Assembly (NCBI GenBank): GCA_024811115.1
Contig: JAKOGH010001195.1
Span: 682,001 to 746,000, forward strand
DNA length: 64,000 nt
Direction of reading: 5' to 3'
DNA from: Terana coerulea
Lineage: Eukaryota > Basidiomycota > Agaricomycetes > Polyporales > Phanerochaetaceae
Part shown: in pieces, positions 21,490 to 37,312 of the stretch
How the letters are laid out: the number at the start of each line of letters is the position of its first letter
How positions within the stretch are numbered: position 1 is the first letter of the stretch
Translations under genes and position numbers: made by a program
The notes under the pieces: generated by a model
Database searches by the model: none
The model's input: the letters and a program-made list of their open reading frames with translations, nothing else
What the model was told of the DNA's origin: nothing

Positions 21490-21848
21490 GACGGTAAGTG
21501 GTAAGGGCGCGGTTTGTAGTCGCAGTAAATGAGTTGTTTGTGGTTAACCTGACCGTGGGAACAGCAATTGTAACCTCACGTGGTCACAAAGGGTGACGCC
21601 GTGGTAAACGAGGGTAAGAAACTCGTTTACCTTGGCTTCTTACCTACGACGCGTTCACGAAACGCGCGCGTTCTGCACCCGGACCAAGCTTGAAGCTTGA
21701 AGTCGAGACTTGACCCCTGTTCGCTGTAAGCAGTAGAATTCTTCACTGGGGCAATAAATCGAAGTTCACTAGATCGCAGAGTATTGCTTGACAAGCCTTA
21801 TTGCGCTTGCCATCCTGCTTCGATTATCGCGACCTTTTCCCCGTTCTA
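21490..21848. promoter_or_regulatory. Bidirectional intergenic region with a 10-bp dyad
   Basis: Head-to-head spacer between MFAP1 (minus) and a BTB gene (plus). It holds a perfect inverted repeat, GGTAAACGAG (21603-21612) and CTCGTTTACC (21622-21631), with a 9-nt spacer, and a doubled AAGCTTG motif at 21686-21702. The part nearest MFAP1 is similar to 25188-25320. Confidence 0.4.
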
Positions 21849-23021
21849 ATGGACACCGAAGCTCTGGACGGATCCTCCCGAGTGCCACAGCCTCATCCAC
21901 GGCTGTTCTTCCCGGACGGAGACCTTGTCCTTTCTGCTCTCGATACAAACTCCAAGGCCGCCACCCTCTTCAGAGTGCCCAAGTTTCTGCTGTCACACAA
22001 CTCATCCGTGTTCGCGGGCATGTTGGCTCTGCCTACAAATCCGGCCGTCAACGAGACGCACGATGGCGTACCAGTTGTAAAGATGCCAGATGAGGCGGAC
22101 GACCTTGGGAAGCTGCTTGAAGCACTCTATAACCCTGAATATGTTTATGTTCAGTGTTGTTCGTCTTCGTATCATAGGCGGGCTAACTCATACGACCAGG
22201 TCACTGGTTCTCGAACGTCACCATCCAGACACAGCCATCTCCATACGCGGTGTGCTCTCTCTCTCAACAAAGTATCAGTTCAGTTCAATTCGGAATCGCA
22301 TCGTACAACATTTAGAAGGCGACTGGCCTCAGAATCCCTTGGAGTGGTACGTATTTGAGCAGGAGCCCAAGGCCAAAGACACAGCCATGGAACTGGAAGA
22401 TGAGCGCCGGACTATCTTCGTTCAATTCCTGTACCCAGAGCCCGCGTCTGCCGTTCGCATCGCCACGGAATTCGACATACCATCTATTCTTCCAGCCGCA
22501 TTTTATAGGCTTGCCATAGCCAATCCATCGTGCGCGTGGCCGGACGATCCAACGCCAACGGAACGATTGTACAGCTTGACCGGTTGTGCGAAATCATGTA
22601 AGATGGGGATGCCTAGCTGCAGACAATCTGTTACCGGCTCATGCGTGGCAAGCAGGCGATGGCGGTGGAATATCGAAACCTCCTGGGTGGTCTCAGAGGA
22701 AATATTTATTGCCCCAGAGACGCTGACGAGACTGTCAAGTGTTTCGAGGCTAGACAGAAATTGTTATCGGAAATGGCTGAGGCGTCGGAAAATCCTTACA
22801 TTCACGCCCCCGATTATATGGCCCAGGCCTTTGTTATACAGCTCGCTATGCGGCACTATGACAATGGAATTTGTAACTCATGCAGGGAGAAGATGAAGAT
22901 ATGCGTTGGTGCAAGCATAAAGACCTTCTGGAACCAACCCCCGGATATGTTTGAATTTCGTTCTTTGTTGCAAAACATCACAAGAATAAGTAGCATGCTC
23001 GTACGTGTAGCACGTCTGTAG
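21849..23021 (+). CDS. BTB/POZ domain protein, copy 1
   Basis: Member of a large basidiomycete BTB family. The start at 21849 leads to LFFPDGDLVLSALD, FRVPKFLLSHNSSVFAGMLAL and GVPVVKMPDEADDLGKLLEALY, the BTB fold. A roughly 56-nt intron (donor after TTCA, acceptor GACCAG) joins to SLVLERHHPDTAISIRGVL, STKYQFSSIRNRIVQHLEGDW and PEPASAVRIATEFDIPSILPAAFYRLA. Near 22570-22640 the frame changes before RGKQAMAVEYRNLLGGL; either a short intron or a one-base break is involved and I could not decide. The C-terminus has paired cysteines (CNSCREKMK) like the copy at 52956. BTB proteins of this kind may be adaptors for cullin-3; this is inference. Confidence 0.75.
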
Positions 23022-23221
23022 ATGGTATACTAGCCAGACATGTAATCTCAGTACGTACAGAAATACTAGTGATGGTTGAGGTGCATAAGCGACCGTCTGC
23101 GTTAGATGTACAGCTGTAGTCTATCCTTCATTGCAGCGCCACCCGCAGCGTACGTGTACAACGAGGTCTTGTTGCAAATCGGCTATATCGTGGAGGACGG
23201 ACTGCGGTATGACTTTCACGA

Positions 23222-25015
23222 TGAGCAATGAACAGCTACTTGCAGCATTCGCATCTGGGAGGGGAAAGATTAGCAGCGAACGGAGGGCCCAACGGCAAGC
23301 ATTCCAAGCCGACAGATGCTTACAGGTAATTGCCCATTTCGTAAAAACCGTTACATTCGGCGTCCCACATCAACCTGCTGAGACCAAGGGCCTCCGGGCA
23401 GTCCTCCATCAACGCTCCCCATATGCGTCTCCACCGCAGTGCGCGGGATTGGCTGTACATATTCTCCCGCTTCCTTGCCACCCAGGAGCCCCAGAAGTAG
23501 GGGTACCAACCGGCTCCTTGCCAGTCAATGATGGCGGTAATCTTGCGCTGTTCGAGGTCGACCATGATGTTTTCGGGAACCAGGTCCACGTGGGTGAAGG
23601 TGGATGGACGGTTATTGTTGAAAGCGGCCACTATATCCTCTACTTGCTTAGACTGTTCAGTCTGATCGTAAGCAGCCCGCACGAAATAACGGATGACATC
23701 ATGGCAGGATCGCGCCACAAGGATATTGGATCTCTTCGTGTCCACTATAATGTCATGCCTGGCCGTGGAAAGGTCTTTGTGGATGAAGTAAGGATGGCCA
23801 TGAAAGAGACCACCCTTGCCTACCATACCCCACTCGTCAGGCCTGTCAAGCTTCCTCATTTCTTGAAGGAGATCGCCCAATTGTGCAGTCAGAGTTTCGA
23901 TTGTGGCGTCATCCAACGTCTCGAGAACTTCAGCGAGTGGGACGCCGCCGACCTTTTCCATCAAAATGTAGCCTTTATGGAAACCTCCGCCGATGGGCTC
24001 CGAGTAGTACGCGAGAACGCGGGGAACGGGGATGTTGGTTTCGGTACGGACGAGTTCTGAGGCTTGTGCTTCGGCTAGAGTGGTATGAATGCTAAACTTG
24101 ACTACGTAGCCTCCACTAATTTCCACCACTCCACTACCGGAGATTCGTGTGTCTGCTAGTGCGCGACCATGCTTGACTAGCTCCTTGAGTTCGAGCAAGT
24201 CGTAAGGAAATGAGCCGAAGAGCAAATGACTAGTAGATGGCGCATCCTGATCCATGGATGTTGCAGGACGCATGGAAGGGGATGTCTGAGAGGGATGCTC
24301 GTGCTGTGAGCCTGAGAAGTGAATGAAGGCATACCTTAAGGATGGGATTTGGGTGGAACTCACAATTTGGCTAGCGTTGGGAGAGCCGAAGCACTTGGTC
24401 AACTTGAAATGCGAGATTGTACCGGAAGGGAGCATGATATGCTATTTTGAAGGTGATCCGAAATTGAAAGTACGACTGTCCGCCGCATCTGAGTCGGTCT
24501 ACCCGGACTGGGGAGACCGCCGCCAGCCACGTCTTGAACACGCCTAGAAGAAAGGGGCGAGCCATTCCGCGGAATATTGCAGAGTGCAATAATTATGTGC
24601 TGTCCTCAAGGGCATGATAACGGCGTAAACCGCGGTTGCCAGCGGCGTCTGAAACGGGCCATCTGAGAGTGAACCGCTCTAATTTAGGGATATCACTCAC
24701 CGGGGGCAATAGCTTGAACGAGACCGGGCGACTACGTACTCGCCAGTCTGCCTGGCTATCTAGGCTGTGGCGTAGTGCCTGAGACTCAGATAATGTTGAA
24801 TGCCGCCGTTCAGTACCAGTCTGTCGCAGAAGCTCTTTGAATTTGACGTGGAAGCTTGTCACTGATATTAATCTGGAATGAGCGTAGGTTCTCAAACGAG
24901 GAGGTGCTGACTGGGTCCCTTGACGTTCGACTCTCGCTTATGTAAGCAACTGCCACCGGAACTTTGCACGCCGTGCGGAAGCGACCTCGGATCGCCCGCA
25001 ACGTCCGACAAGCAT
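23222..25015. repeat. Segmental duplication, block A
   Basis: From about 23222 (CAGCTACTTGCAGCATTCGCA) to about 25015 (GCATTACTCTTTCCT) the sequence is homologous to 25699-27660. It includes an APH-like kinase gene and its upstream flank. Block B continues directly into the ISA1 gene; block A continues into a fragment of MFAP1. Confidence 0.8.
23320..24273 (-). CDS. APH-like small-molecule kinase, copy A
   Basis: Aminoglycoside phosphotransferase/choline kinase fold protein. I take the ATG at 24273 (MRPATSMDQDAP), because similarity to copy B becomes strong there, rather than the in-frame ATG at 24435. N-lobe: GSGVVEISGGYVVKFS and RTETNIPVPRVLAYY. Hinge: GYILMEKVGGVPLAEVLE. The catalytic loop is THVDLVPENIMVD (HxD...N) and the metal-binding motif is ITAIIDWQGAGWYP. 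It ends SRLMWDAECNGFYEMGN. No intron is needed. The substrate is unknown; fungal genomes hold many such kinases annotated only as APH-domain proteins. Confidence 0.85.
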   Translation of the reverse strand: MRPATSMDQDAPSTSHLLFGSFPYDLLELKELVKHGRALADTRISGSGVVEISGGYVVKFSIHTTLAEAQASELVRTETNIPVPRVLAYYSEPIGGGFHKGYILMEKVGGVPLAEVLETLDDATIETLTAQLGDLLQEMRKLDRPDEWGMVGKGGLFHGHPYFIHKDLSTARHDIIVDTKRSNILVARSCHDVIRYFVRAAYDQTEQSKQVEDIVAAFNNNRPSTFTHVDLVPENIMVDLEQRKITAIIDWQGAGWYPYFWGSWVARKRENMYSQSRALRWRRIWGALMEDCPEALGLSRLMWDAECNGFYEMGNYL

Positions 25016-25031
25016 TACTCTTTCCTGAGAT
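24274..25031. other. Upstream flank of the kinase, part of duplicated block A
   Basis: No gene supported. Homologous to the corresponding flank of block B (26739-27660), with many substitutions, so the duplication is not recent. Confidence 0.5.
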
Positions 25032-25185
25032 CGCCCTCCTAGCTGGAGTTTCTCCTGGTCATCTTCTTCCGAGTCCGAGTCCGACGGCGGGACTGCTGCA
25101 CCCTTCGGTACCTGGCCTTTTCGATACCGCGCGGCTGGCCCGGCGAGTTGGGCGCCTGTTTCCGAGGTGCAGACTCGGATGACAT
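25032..25185 (-). pseudogene. Truncated duplicate of the MFAP1 5' end
   Basis: From an ATG at 25185 the sequence aligns with the first exon of MFAP1 (shared APRKQAP, then at DNA level through GGTACCGAAGGGTGCAGCAG and GACTCGGA, to GGAGGGCGATC). It then stops where duplicated block A begins. Small indels put the downstream part out of frame. The adjoining 25188-25320 resembles the MFAP1 promoter (ACCACGTGGTTAAC against TCACGTGG). It is a non-functional stub left by duplication. Confidence 0.75.
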
Positions 25186-25187
25186 GT

Positions 25188-25791
25188 CAATGAGTATAGA
25201 ATGGTTAGGTTGTGGTTCGCTGCGGCTGTAAATGGACTTGAGGCCGTTGAGCCCTAGCCGTAGTAGATTATTTTAATGTAACCACGTGGTTAACTTGGTC
25301 GAGTTGACAATGTGCTCGTTCGAGGTGTAGACATCAGACCAGCTATAAGTAGTATTACAGCAGTACCTGCGTACGGAACTGCAGTGCCAGCACTGCCAGG
25401 TATAAGATCATCCATACAGCTCGATATTCGCAGCATTGATATTTAGTGCTGAATGCGGAGCCAGTTTATGGCGTATATGAGGTTGTATTAAGGGCGGTTT
25501 CCAACAGGCCACATCTCGTATAGCCTGAGCGGAATATACACCCAGTTCAAAATCCGCGTTAGGTATCTGCGCTATATATCGCATCACATTGTTATCACAA
25601 AACAGGAGATAACTGACACGGTTCTTGTACAATCCAGCCCAGGTCGCAAGTCGTTGTGATCGTGGAGGGTTGGAAAACGGGATAGAAGCAGACAACGAGC
25701 AGCGAATAACTACTTGCAGCATTCGCACCTGGGAGGGTAGAGATTAGCACTGAACTGAGGGCCAACAGTGAGTGACCAAAATGGCAGATGC
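25188..25791. other. Intergenic, MFAP1 promoter-like at its left end
   Basis: The first 130 bp resemble the MFAP1 promoter. A minus-strand frame at 25408-25728 has no recognisable features. The block B duplication begins at about 25699. Confidence 0.4.
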
Positions 25792-27660
25792 TTACAGAGT
25801 ATTGCCCATTTCGTGGAAACCGTTGCATTCGGCATCCCACATTAACCTGTAGAGAGCCATGCTCTCTGGATAGTCCTCCATCAATGCTCTCCACATACGT
25901 CCCCATCGCAGAGCACGGGATTTGCGGTACACCCCTCCCGCTTTCTTGCGACCCAGGAGTGCCAGAAGTAGGGGTACCAACCGGCTCCCTGCCAGTCAAT
26001 GATGGCGGTAATTCTGCGCTGCTTGAGGTCGACCATGATGTTCTCGGGAACCAAGTCGACATGGGTGAAGGTGGATGGATGGCTATTGTTGAAAGTGGCC
26101 ACTATATCCTCGAATTTCTTCGACTGTTTGGCAGAGCAGCTCCGACCAGAAGCAGCCCGCGCAAAATATCGGATGACATCATGGCAGGATCGCGCGTGAA
26201 GGGTATTGGGTGCCTCCGAGTCACGCCCGGCCGGAGAAGGGTTTCGGTAGATAAAATAAGGATGGCCGTGGAAGAGACCACCCTTGCCTACCATACCCCA
26301 CTCGTCAGGCCTGTCAAGCTTCCTCATTTCTTGAAGGAGATCGCCCAATTGTGCAGTCAGAGTTTCGATTGTGGCGTCATCCAACGTCTCGAGAACTTCA
26401 GCGAGCGGGACGCCGCTGACCTTTTCCATCACAATGTACCCTATATGGTAGCCTGCACCGAGGGGCTCCGAGTAGTACGCGAGAACGCGGGGAACGGGGA
26501 TATTGGTTTCGGTACGGACGAGGTCTGAGGCCCGTGCCTCGGATAGAGTGGTATTAATGCCAAATTTTACCACGTAGCCTCCACTAATTTCCACCACGCC
26601 ACTGCCAGAGATTTCTGTATCGGCTAGTGCGCTACCGCCGTCTATTAGCTCCTTGAGCTTGAACAAGTCGTGAGGAAATGAGCCGAAGAGCACTCGATCA
26701 GATGGTGCATGCTGAGGCGAGGGTGTTGCAGAATCCATGGGAGAGGATGTCCGAGAGGGATACTCGTGCTGTGAGCTTGAGAAGTGAACGGCGATGTTGA
26801 CAACGTTGAAGCTACTGACCTTGAGTTGACTCGGAACTATTAAAGGGCTCGGAGAGCTGATGCACTTGTCCAAATATGGAAGTATACTGATCTTGTCTTG
26901 AGTAACCTGACGACGAAGGGCCGGTCATTGGCTGTGCACGAGGGAGATGGGGTAGACTTCGGTGGCGCATTGCGTGAATGTGGCGCGGAGCAACATAAGT
27001 AACATGATTCCACAGGACTCTGAGGCTGCTAAACCCGTTCAGTATGTGTGGGACGGGTCGCAAGGGTTCACTCACAGGCAACAAGAAGACGAAGCCCGAG
27101 TCAAGATTGCACCGGAAGGGACCATATGAGGTCTTGGAAGGGGTCAGCTAAGCCTGATCCGGAGCAAAGGCACCGCTGGCCAAGCCTCAAACGCGCCTGG
27201 AAAATAATTATGAGTCGTTTCGAGGTGGGTATTGTCCTCAACGGCACGACAATGGCGCAAACCGCGGCTGTACGCGGCGTCTGAACTTGCCCACTTGAGC
27301 GCGAACCGATATAACTTTGGGGTATCTGACTCACCTCGGGCAAAATAACGAGATCGGGCGAGAAGGACGTACTTGCCAGTCCGCCTAACTATGTAGGCTC
27401 TCGCATAGCCCAGACACCGCTATTGCAGCGTCTGAGGCCCAGGGAGTCATGTTGACGTTCAGTACTAGTCTGCATATTCAGGAGCGCTTTGAATTTGACT
27501 TGAAAGCTTGTCACTGAAATTCGGGATGAGCGTATGTAGGTCTCAAACAAGGGAGTGCTGATTGGTTGTTTGACGTTCCCATGCTTATGTAAGCAACTGG
27601 CCGGAACGGGGCGCTTGATCATATGTGGAAGCGACCGCAACGTCCGACGAGCATTACTAT
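25699..27660. repeat. Segmental duplication, block B
   Basis: Counterpart of 23222-25015. Here the duplicated flank abuts the ISA1 start at 27680, so block B is probably the original arrangement and block A the derived copy. Confidence 0.8.
25792..26738 (-). pseudogene. APH-like small-molecule kinase, copy B, one frame break
   Basis: Near-identical in organisation to copy A. The start at 26738 gives MDSATPSPQHAP; then VEISGGYVVKFG, TNIPVPRVLAYYSEP, THVDLVPENIMVD and ITAIIDWQGAGWYP. The catalytic residues are intact. At 25932-25935 a run of four C (plus strand) shifts the frame after SWVARKRE. With one more base the tail realigns to copy A (SRALRWGRMW, ending CNGFHEMGN at 25792). As it stands the product ends with an unrelated tail. 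It may be a base-calling error, given similar breaks in essential genes nearby. Confidence 0.75.
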
Positions 27661-27679
27661 TTCCTCCACCACGACCGCC
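26739..27679. promoter_or_regulatory. Shared upstream region of kinase copy B and ISA1
   Basis: About 940 bp between two head-to-head starts. It is part of duplicated block B. No gene is supported; no clear TATA box near 27680. Confidence 0.4.
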
Positions 27680-28431
27680 ATGGCCTCTTTTGCCCGACTG
27701 AACCGTGCTCACCATGCAACTCGACTCCTCGCAACGCAGATGTGTTCGCACACAATCCTTACACCCATACATCGTCACGCCATGATGTCCGCTTTCTCCC
27801 CGAGTTCTTCGTCTGCTCCACCACCCGCGCCTCGGTCGAATGGACCAACGTTGGGCGAGACTCCTCCGGTCGTTATCCCTGCGAAGACTCCTTCAGCACA
27901 AGACTTGTCCTCAGACGCCGCGTCTCCGCAGGTTGCTGCTCGTCCGCCACCAGCACCGAAGCCCGAGAGGTCGCGGCCCAAGATACGTGCGGCAAAGGCC
28001 GCCATAACCATGGTCAGTACTGTTCGCTCTCCGGGAAAGACATGTCCTCATCTGTGACAGACTCCGGCAGCAGTAGAACGTTTACAGACACTCATGAAGT
28101 CCCCACACCACAACACCTACGAATAGGTGTCCGGAACAGGGCTGTGCAGGCCTCTCATATCACCTAGAATATGTGGACAGGCCCGGGAAGTTTGACGAGG
28201 TTGTGGAGCAGGATGGAGTGAAGGTGCTCATAGATAGCAAGGCCCTCTTCTCTATCATTGGCAGCGAGATGGACTGGCAGGAGGATCCGCTGAGGTGCGC
28301 CCTGCGTTCTCTGTCAGCTTTCGATTACTAATGCCCTTCGGGCTTACTTTTACAGCGCCAAGTTCGCCTTCAAGAATCCTAACATCAAGGATGCGTGCGG
28401 CTGTGGCGAATCCTTCACTGTCGGGTCATGA
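27680..28431 (+). CDS. ISA1: Mitochondrial iron-sulfur assembly protein of the ISA1/IscA family
   Basis: A-type Fe-S carrier that helps make 4Fe-4S clusters in mitochondria. The start at 27680 gives ASFARLNRAHHATRLL, a basic amphipathic targeting peptide, then a proline/alanine-rich linker. After an intron ending at 28060 comes TPAAVERLQTLMKSP, then PQHLRIGVRN, GCAGLSYHLEYVD, GVKVLIDSKALF and EMDWQEDPL. The last exon (from about 28358) has FAFKNPNIKDACGCGESF. The three cluster-ligand cysteines (GCAG, ACGCG) are present. Two single-base losses are needed to follow this: in the C run at 28101-28104 and in the G run at about 28139-28141. Such losses in an essential gene point to base-calling errors rather than decay. 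Confidence 0.88.
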
Positions 28432-28774
28432 TGGGTGTATAGAATGCGTTACTCTACTTTGCCGTGTGGAACTTGTTCACAAACTACTAATCATCCCATG
28501 TATCGATATCACCCTCACACGCTTTGGAACAATACAGTCCCTTCACTCTAGACCTCTCTTTCCATTGATATGGACGAATGCCATCACCCTGTCTTGGTAT
28601 GCGCGGTATGAAGAGTCGCTCGACCTCTACACTCGGCACACGCCTACAAAACTTACAGGGTAATAGGATTTCGAGCGATGCTGGTTATATGTCGCCATGT
28701 AGGTATCGGAGGAATACACGGTCAAACTCGCCTCGCCTCGCAAGCGAACCTAGACGGCGTCATGCACGGCTGCT
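28432..28774. other. Convergent 3' spacer
   Basis: 343 bp between the stops of ISA1 (plus) and the epimerase gene (minus). No feature seen. Confidence 0.5.
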
Positions 28775-29837
28775 TTACAGCTTGGCTCCAGCCTTCCAGG
28801 CGCCGTAGTACACTTCCAGGTTGTCCACAAAACCTGGCTTGCGCGGCTGCCAACCGAGCAGTGCACGCGCAAGATATGGCCTCAGGAGCGAGGTCGTGGT
28901 CAAAGCGACCTCATACGCTGCAATACTCGGTGAGCGCGCCAAGTTCACAGGCTTCTCAATGAGCCACTCACGATTACTTGGCTGCCGGAACTCGTGCGGC
29001 CCTTTGCGCCGGAAACATCAACAAGCCTCTTCAGCAGGTCGTCTGCGCTCTCCGTGAAATCATTCGCAGCGTCGAAGATTTTTCCACCGACGAGCTGTGC
29101 TTTCTCGGCCGCGAGAACGTAGAGCGCGGCGAGGTCGTCCGTATGGAGCAACGCGTAACGGTCTTCGGGCGTCCCGAACCACGCGACCTTCCCCTCCGAC
29201 GCGCCTTTGAACAATGGCGCAAACAGCGAGCCGCCACGGCCGTACAGAAGGGCGGGGCGGATGACGATGCCGTTCACAGCGGAGCTTGTCATGACGCGCT
29301 GTTCATGGTCAGGACGCCAAGCAACAAGCTCTGCGGGCGACGTGATGGGCGACGTGTCTGTCTTTATAGTCTTGCGGTCGTTGCCGTGCACCCACGTTCC
29401 GGAGGTGTAAATGTATGTCAGCTTCGGCGCGTGGGCGGGGCGTGTCTTCGCTGCGTTCGTAATGGCGTCCAGCACCTCATTGGCGGCAGCCCTGAGGTCT
29501 GCCGTCCCGCCAACCGCATCGATGACGACGTCTAAGACCGGTACGAGCTCAAGCCATTTGGCCACATCAGTGGGTCCGCCGATAACTGGAATAACTGGTG
29601 TTGCTTGTTAGAGCCATGACCGTACCGGAGCCTTCGTCAGCCACGCACTTTCCTCTTCCGCAAGCTGTCTAGCTTTCTCCTCAGAACGAGTGGCGCCATA
29701 GACGAGATGCCCAGCACGGACGAGAGCCTGAGCAACTGGCAGGCCCATGAAGCCCGAAGCACTGCAACGTCGGTGAGCGCGGGTACCACGACCTACGGAA
29801 CGTGACAGATGACATACCCGAGGACGAGGACTTTCAT
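28775..29837 (-). CDS. NAD-dependent epimerase-like Rossmann protein
   Basis: Extended/atypical short-chain dehydrogenase. The start MKVLVLG at 29837 is split by an intron; joining gives GASGFMGLPVAQALVRAGH, a glycine-rich NAD(P) site (GAxGxxG). Then YGATRSEEKARQLAEEE and, after a GTGCGT intron, PVIGGPTDVAKWLELVP. Also LTYIYTSGTWVHG (catalytic S region), GIVIRPALLYGRGGSLFAP and LLHTDDLAALYVLA. The tail, after a one-base break in the G/C run near 29000, reads FRQPSNREWLIEKPVNLA, LRPYLARALLGWQPRKPG and VYYGAWKAGAKL, stop at 28775. The substrate is not evident; relatives are annotated as NAD(P)-binding proteins. Confidence 0.82.
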
Positions 29838-30806
29838 TGTGTTCAGCGAGGCTTGGTGTGGGGGAAAGCTGGGAGGCTGGTGAGAATGGTGAGGCAGCTA
29901 CGCTGTGCCTTTTATACAGGAAACCTTCAGCTGACTCGGTGTTTTTAGCGCCAAAACTCAAACCTAACATGCCTCGATGAGCCCGCAACTGTAAGCATAG
30001 CACCCACCGTGCCTCCGTAGACGCACAACTCTATTACACAGTTCATGATCGGCGTTTTTTCACATTCTCCTCGGTGCTTATTCCGCGCCTCTGGGGGCGC
30101 GGGACGGTATGCGCACGCAGCTGTGGGCGCGTATGTACAACGCTTGCTAAGGGGACCCACTATCTGCCCCGGCTCACCTGTAAGCAGCCGCCATGACCTG
30201 GCGTTTGAGTTGCATATGGAGTCTGTTTATGAGCGATTGCCGACCTTTCGGAAAATACTGTACCACTCCCAGACACGGGCGAGGATGCGGCAGAAATGCG
30301 GGAGCGCCAACAACGCAAGAAGTTGGGCCAACGATGGAACAGCATTGTGGGATTCGTACATAATGTCGCAGATAATGCTACCAATCAAAGCCAGCTAAAA
30401 TGGGCAATTTTTGTATGAGCTCTGCAGCAACCATCGAAGGACTTGGCTACGCGACGCACTGGAACGATAGTGTCAAATCGGCACGATGATATCGAAGGCA
30501 CAGGACTGTGTTCTGCCGGGTCACTCAAGGAATATTGCAAGGCTTGTCGGGCGAACGTGTTATCAATCTACTTGCGGAGTGTTGCATTCGTGGTTTCCCT
30601 CCAATCACTCCCGAAATCTTATCCAATCGTGCGGCTTAGACGATCAGTGTTGGCATCAAACGCCACGAAGCCGCTGGGCTGCGACTTAGCCGAACCTGGC
30701 AGCAGGCGAAGGACAACATCGTTGTGAGGAGTGTGCATAGAAAATAAGCTAAGTCTACAGGTCCATTCACGTCATATACATTGGGTGCGGTCGTACAGAT
30801 AAGCAA
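29838..30806. other. Intergenic, no gene seen
   Basis: About 970 bp between the epimerase start and the PRP16 3' end. Open frames on both strands are short and lack family signals. Confidence 0.45.
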
Positions 30807-35504
<4,698 letters not shown>

Positions 35505-37312
35505 GGTGGAGAGTTAAGTAACAGGTGTATGAAGAGAGATGGCGGTAAGCTGCCAAGATTCTTGACCCCAAAAGTAGACGTCGGGAGCGTACTATGGGAC
35601 CAATTAGCAGCTACTGTGCACGTGTTAAAGTTTTACCCCAAATTAGATAGGAAACAGGGAGAGTGAAGTGCGCATAACTTTACAACTGTTTTAGGCCGAC
35701 ACGTCCTTCTCCTCCTTCGACCATGACTTGAGCCGCTGCTTTGTAGTGACTTCCAGCTTCCTCTCTTCTATAAGCTTGATACGTATCCCTCGCTGTATTT
35801 AAGCTTCCCTCGGGCGCAGTCTTGGTACGTACTACGTAAGTACGCTGAACGTCAGGTGCACCAAACCGAGGGATGTGAAAACGTCCTCGTTATATTTCAG
35901 TGCCAAGCAGCAAGTTGGCCCGCGCCATGGGCCGCCTTCCGTGCCTGCTCGGGCTCCTACGTCCGCTACATGCTTCTGCGCAACTCGCCCCCTGGCCCGG
36001 AAACATTACAGAGGTGCTTCCTTCAAGGCTTCCACGACCGAGGATTCGCTAGGACGTCCGTGTCCCAGGCATTACCCCGTCAGGATGTCCGTCCGACGAC
36101 CGTGCGCTGTTACGCAGTAGAGTGTTGGGGAGCTTGCTATATGCCGCAAGAGCATACTCTCTGAACGGAACATTGCACGACGAAGCGTCACCCACGGTGC
36201 CTACTTCGTTACCAGCCCCTTGGACGCGCCGTAGTTTCGCAACAACGGGCGCACGACAGAACACTCTGCAAGTTCCACTTCCATTCGCACAGACTCTCAC
36301 CGCCCCTATTCCTGCAGCTGCCTTGCATACTACGGCTTGCCTGGGCGCGCCCAGGTGGATAAGATCCTCGTTCGCAATACAGTCATCATCAGCCCATACG
36401 TTACCGTCATCACGCATTCCGCCGTATACGTCCCGGATTGTAATAGACTTTAGAGAGAGTTTCCGTCATGAATACAAATGTACAAGGTTACTGAGAGTCA
36501 TAGCCCCCAGACAGGGAAGTGCGAGGTCACAGGGTGATGGCGGCGCAATGCAGAAGCCAGGGGCCCTGACTCAGTGACTGCGTATACTCGCGGTGTGGCC
36601 CAGAGACGGTCGCCTGACCGCCATTCTCTAACTACCTCTTGTACCACTACCACCACCTACTCCCTACGCCGTCCCGCTCATCGCTGTAGTGGACGAAATA
36701 CTTGCTTTACGACGGTCTGTCCATTGCCAGGCGTATCTATACGTCAACCTACTTCTTGCACTGTCTCAGAGCGGACATTGAGGACATAGCGAATTCTTGA
36801 CTGATTTCGCGACGAGAATACGTTTGGGCCTCCTACCAACGCCTGTTCGACTCCTAAATCCAGTGGTCTAGTCTCGCAAGGCGTGACCTGGGTTTGCTCC
36901 CGGCTCAGCGACTAAGCTCCTGCCGACGACCGTAGTCATTTCCGTCTCTGAACACAAACGACTACCTCTCACACCACCACCATCACGACGTTCGCCCACA
37001 TATCATCCAGCTCGCGGCTGTGATACTCATCATTCCACGATTTGCACGTCTCTCAGGCCACTCACTCGTCCGGCCGCGCTTCCTGCGCGCTCGCAAGTCG
37101 ACCTCGGTGATTCCAATTACACCAGCGAGGTCTTGGTTAGTCTTACGGCGAGTGTACACTTCGAAACTCTAGACAAGGTCCGCTCTATCTTCATTAGGCC
37201 ATTCTGCATGACTTACCCTGAGTTTCCTTCAGCTGGATCAGGAAGCTGTGCTGAGAACTGGAGTTCTGCCGACGACCTCCGTTATACCTTCACCTCTTGC
37301 ACACTGACAGCC
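35505..37312. other. Long divergent intergenic region
   Basis: 1.8 kb between PRP16 (minus) and the RanBPM gene (plus). Alanine/proline-rich frames at 35.85-36.57 kb on both strands have no domain signal and no ATG in good context. Pyrimidine-rich tracts at 36.6-37.1 kb may belong to the 5' leader of the plus-strand gene. Confidence 0.4.

Noticed and set aside
21686..21702. Doubled AAGCTTGAAG motif shared with 52220-52236
   Set aside because: Too short and simple to call a repeat family from two sites.
30160..30727. Open frames of 60-95 codons between the epimerase and PRP16 genes
   Set aside because: No ATG context, splice partners or family motifs; consistent with chance frames.
35856..36577. 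Alanine/proline-rich frames on both strands with an RRSFATTGARQN segment resembling a mitochondrial presequence
   Set aside because: No start in good context, no conserved domain and no splice path to a longer protein.
36860..36905. tRNA-like words GTGGTCTAGT and GGGTTTGCTCCC
   Set aside because: No acceptor, D or anticodon stems could be paired around them.
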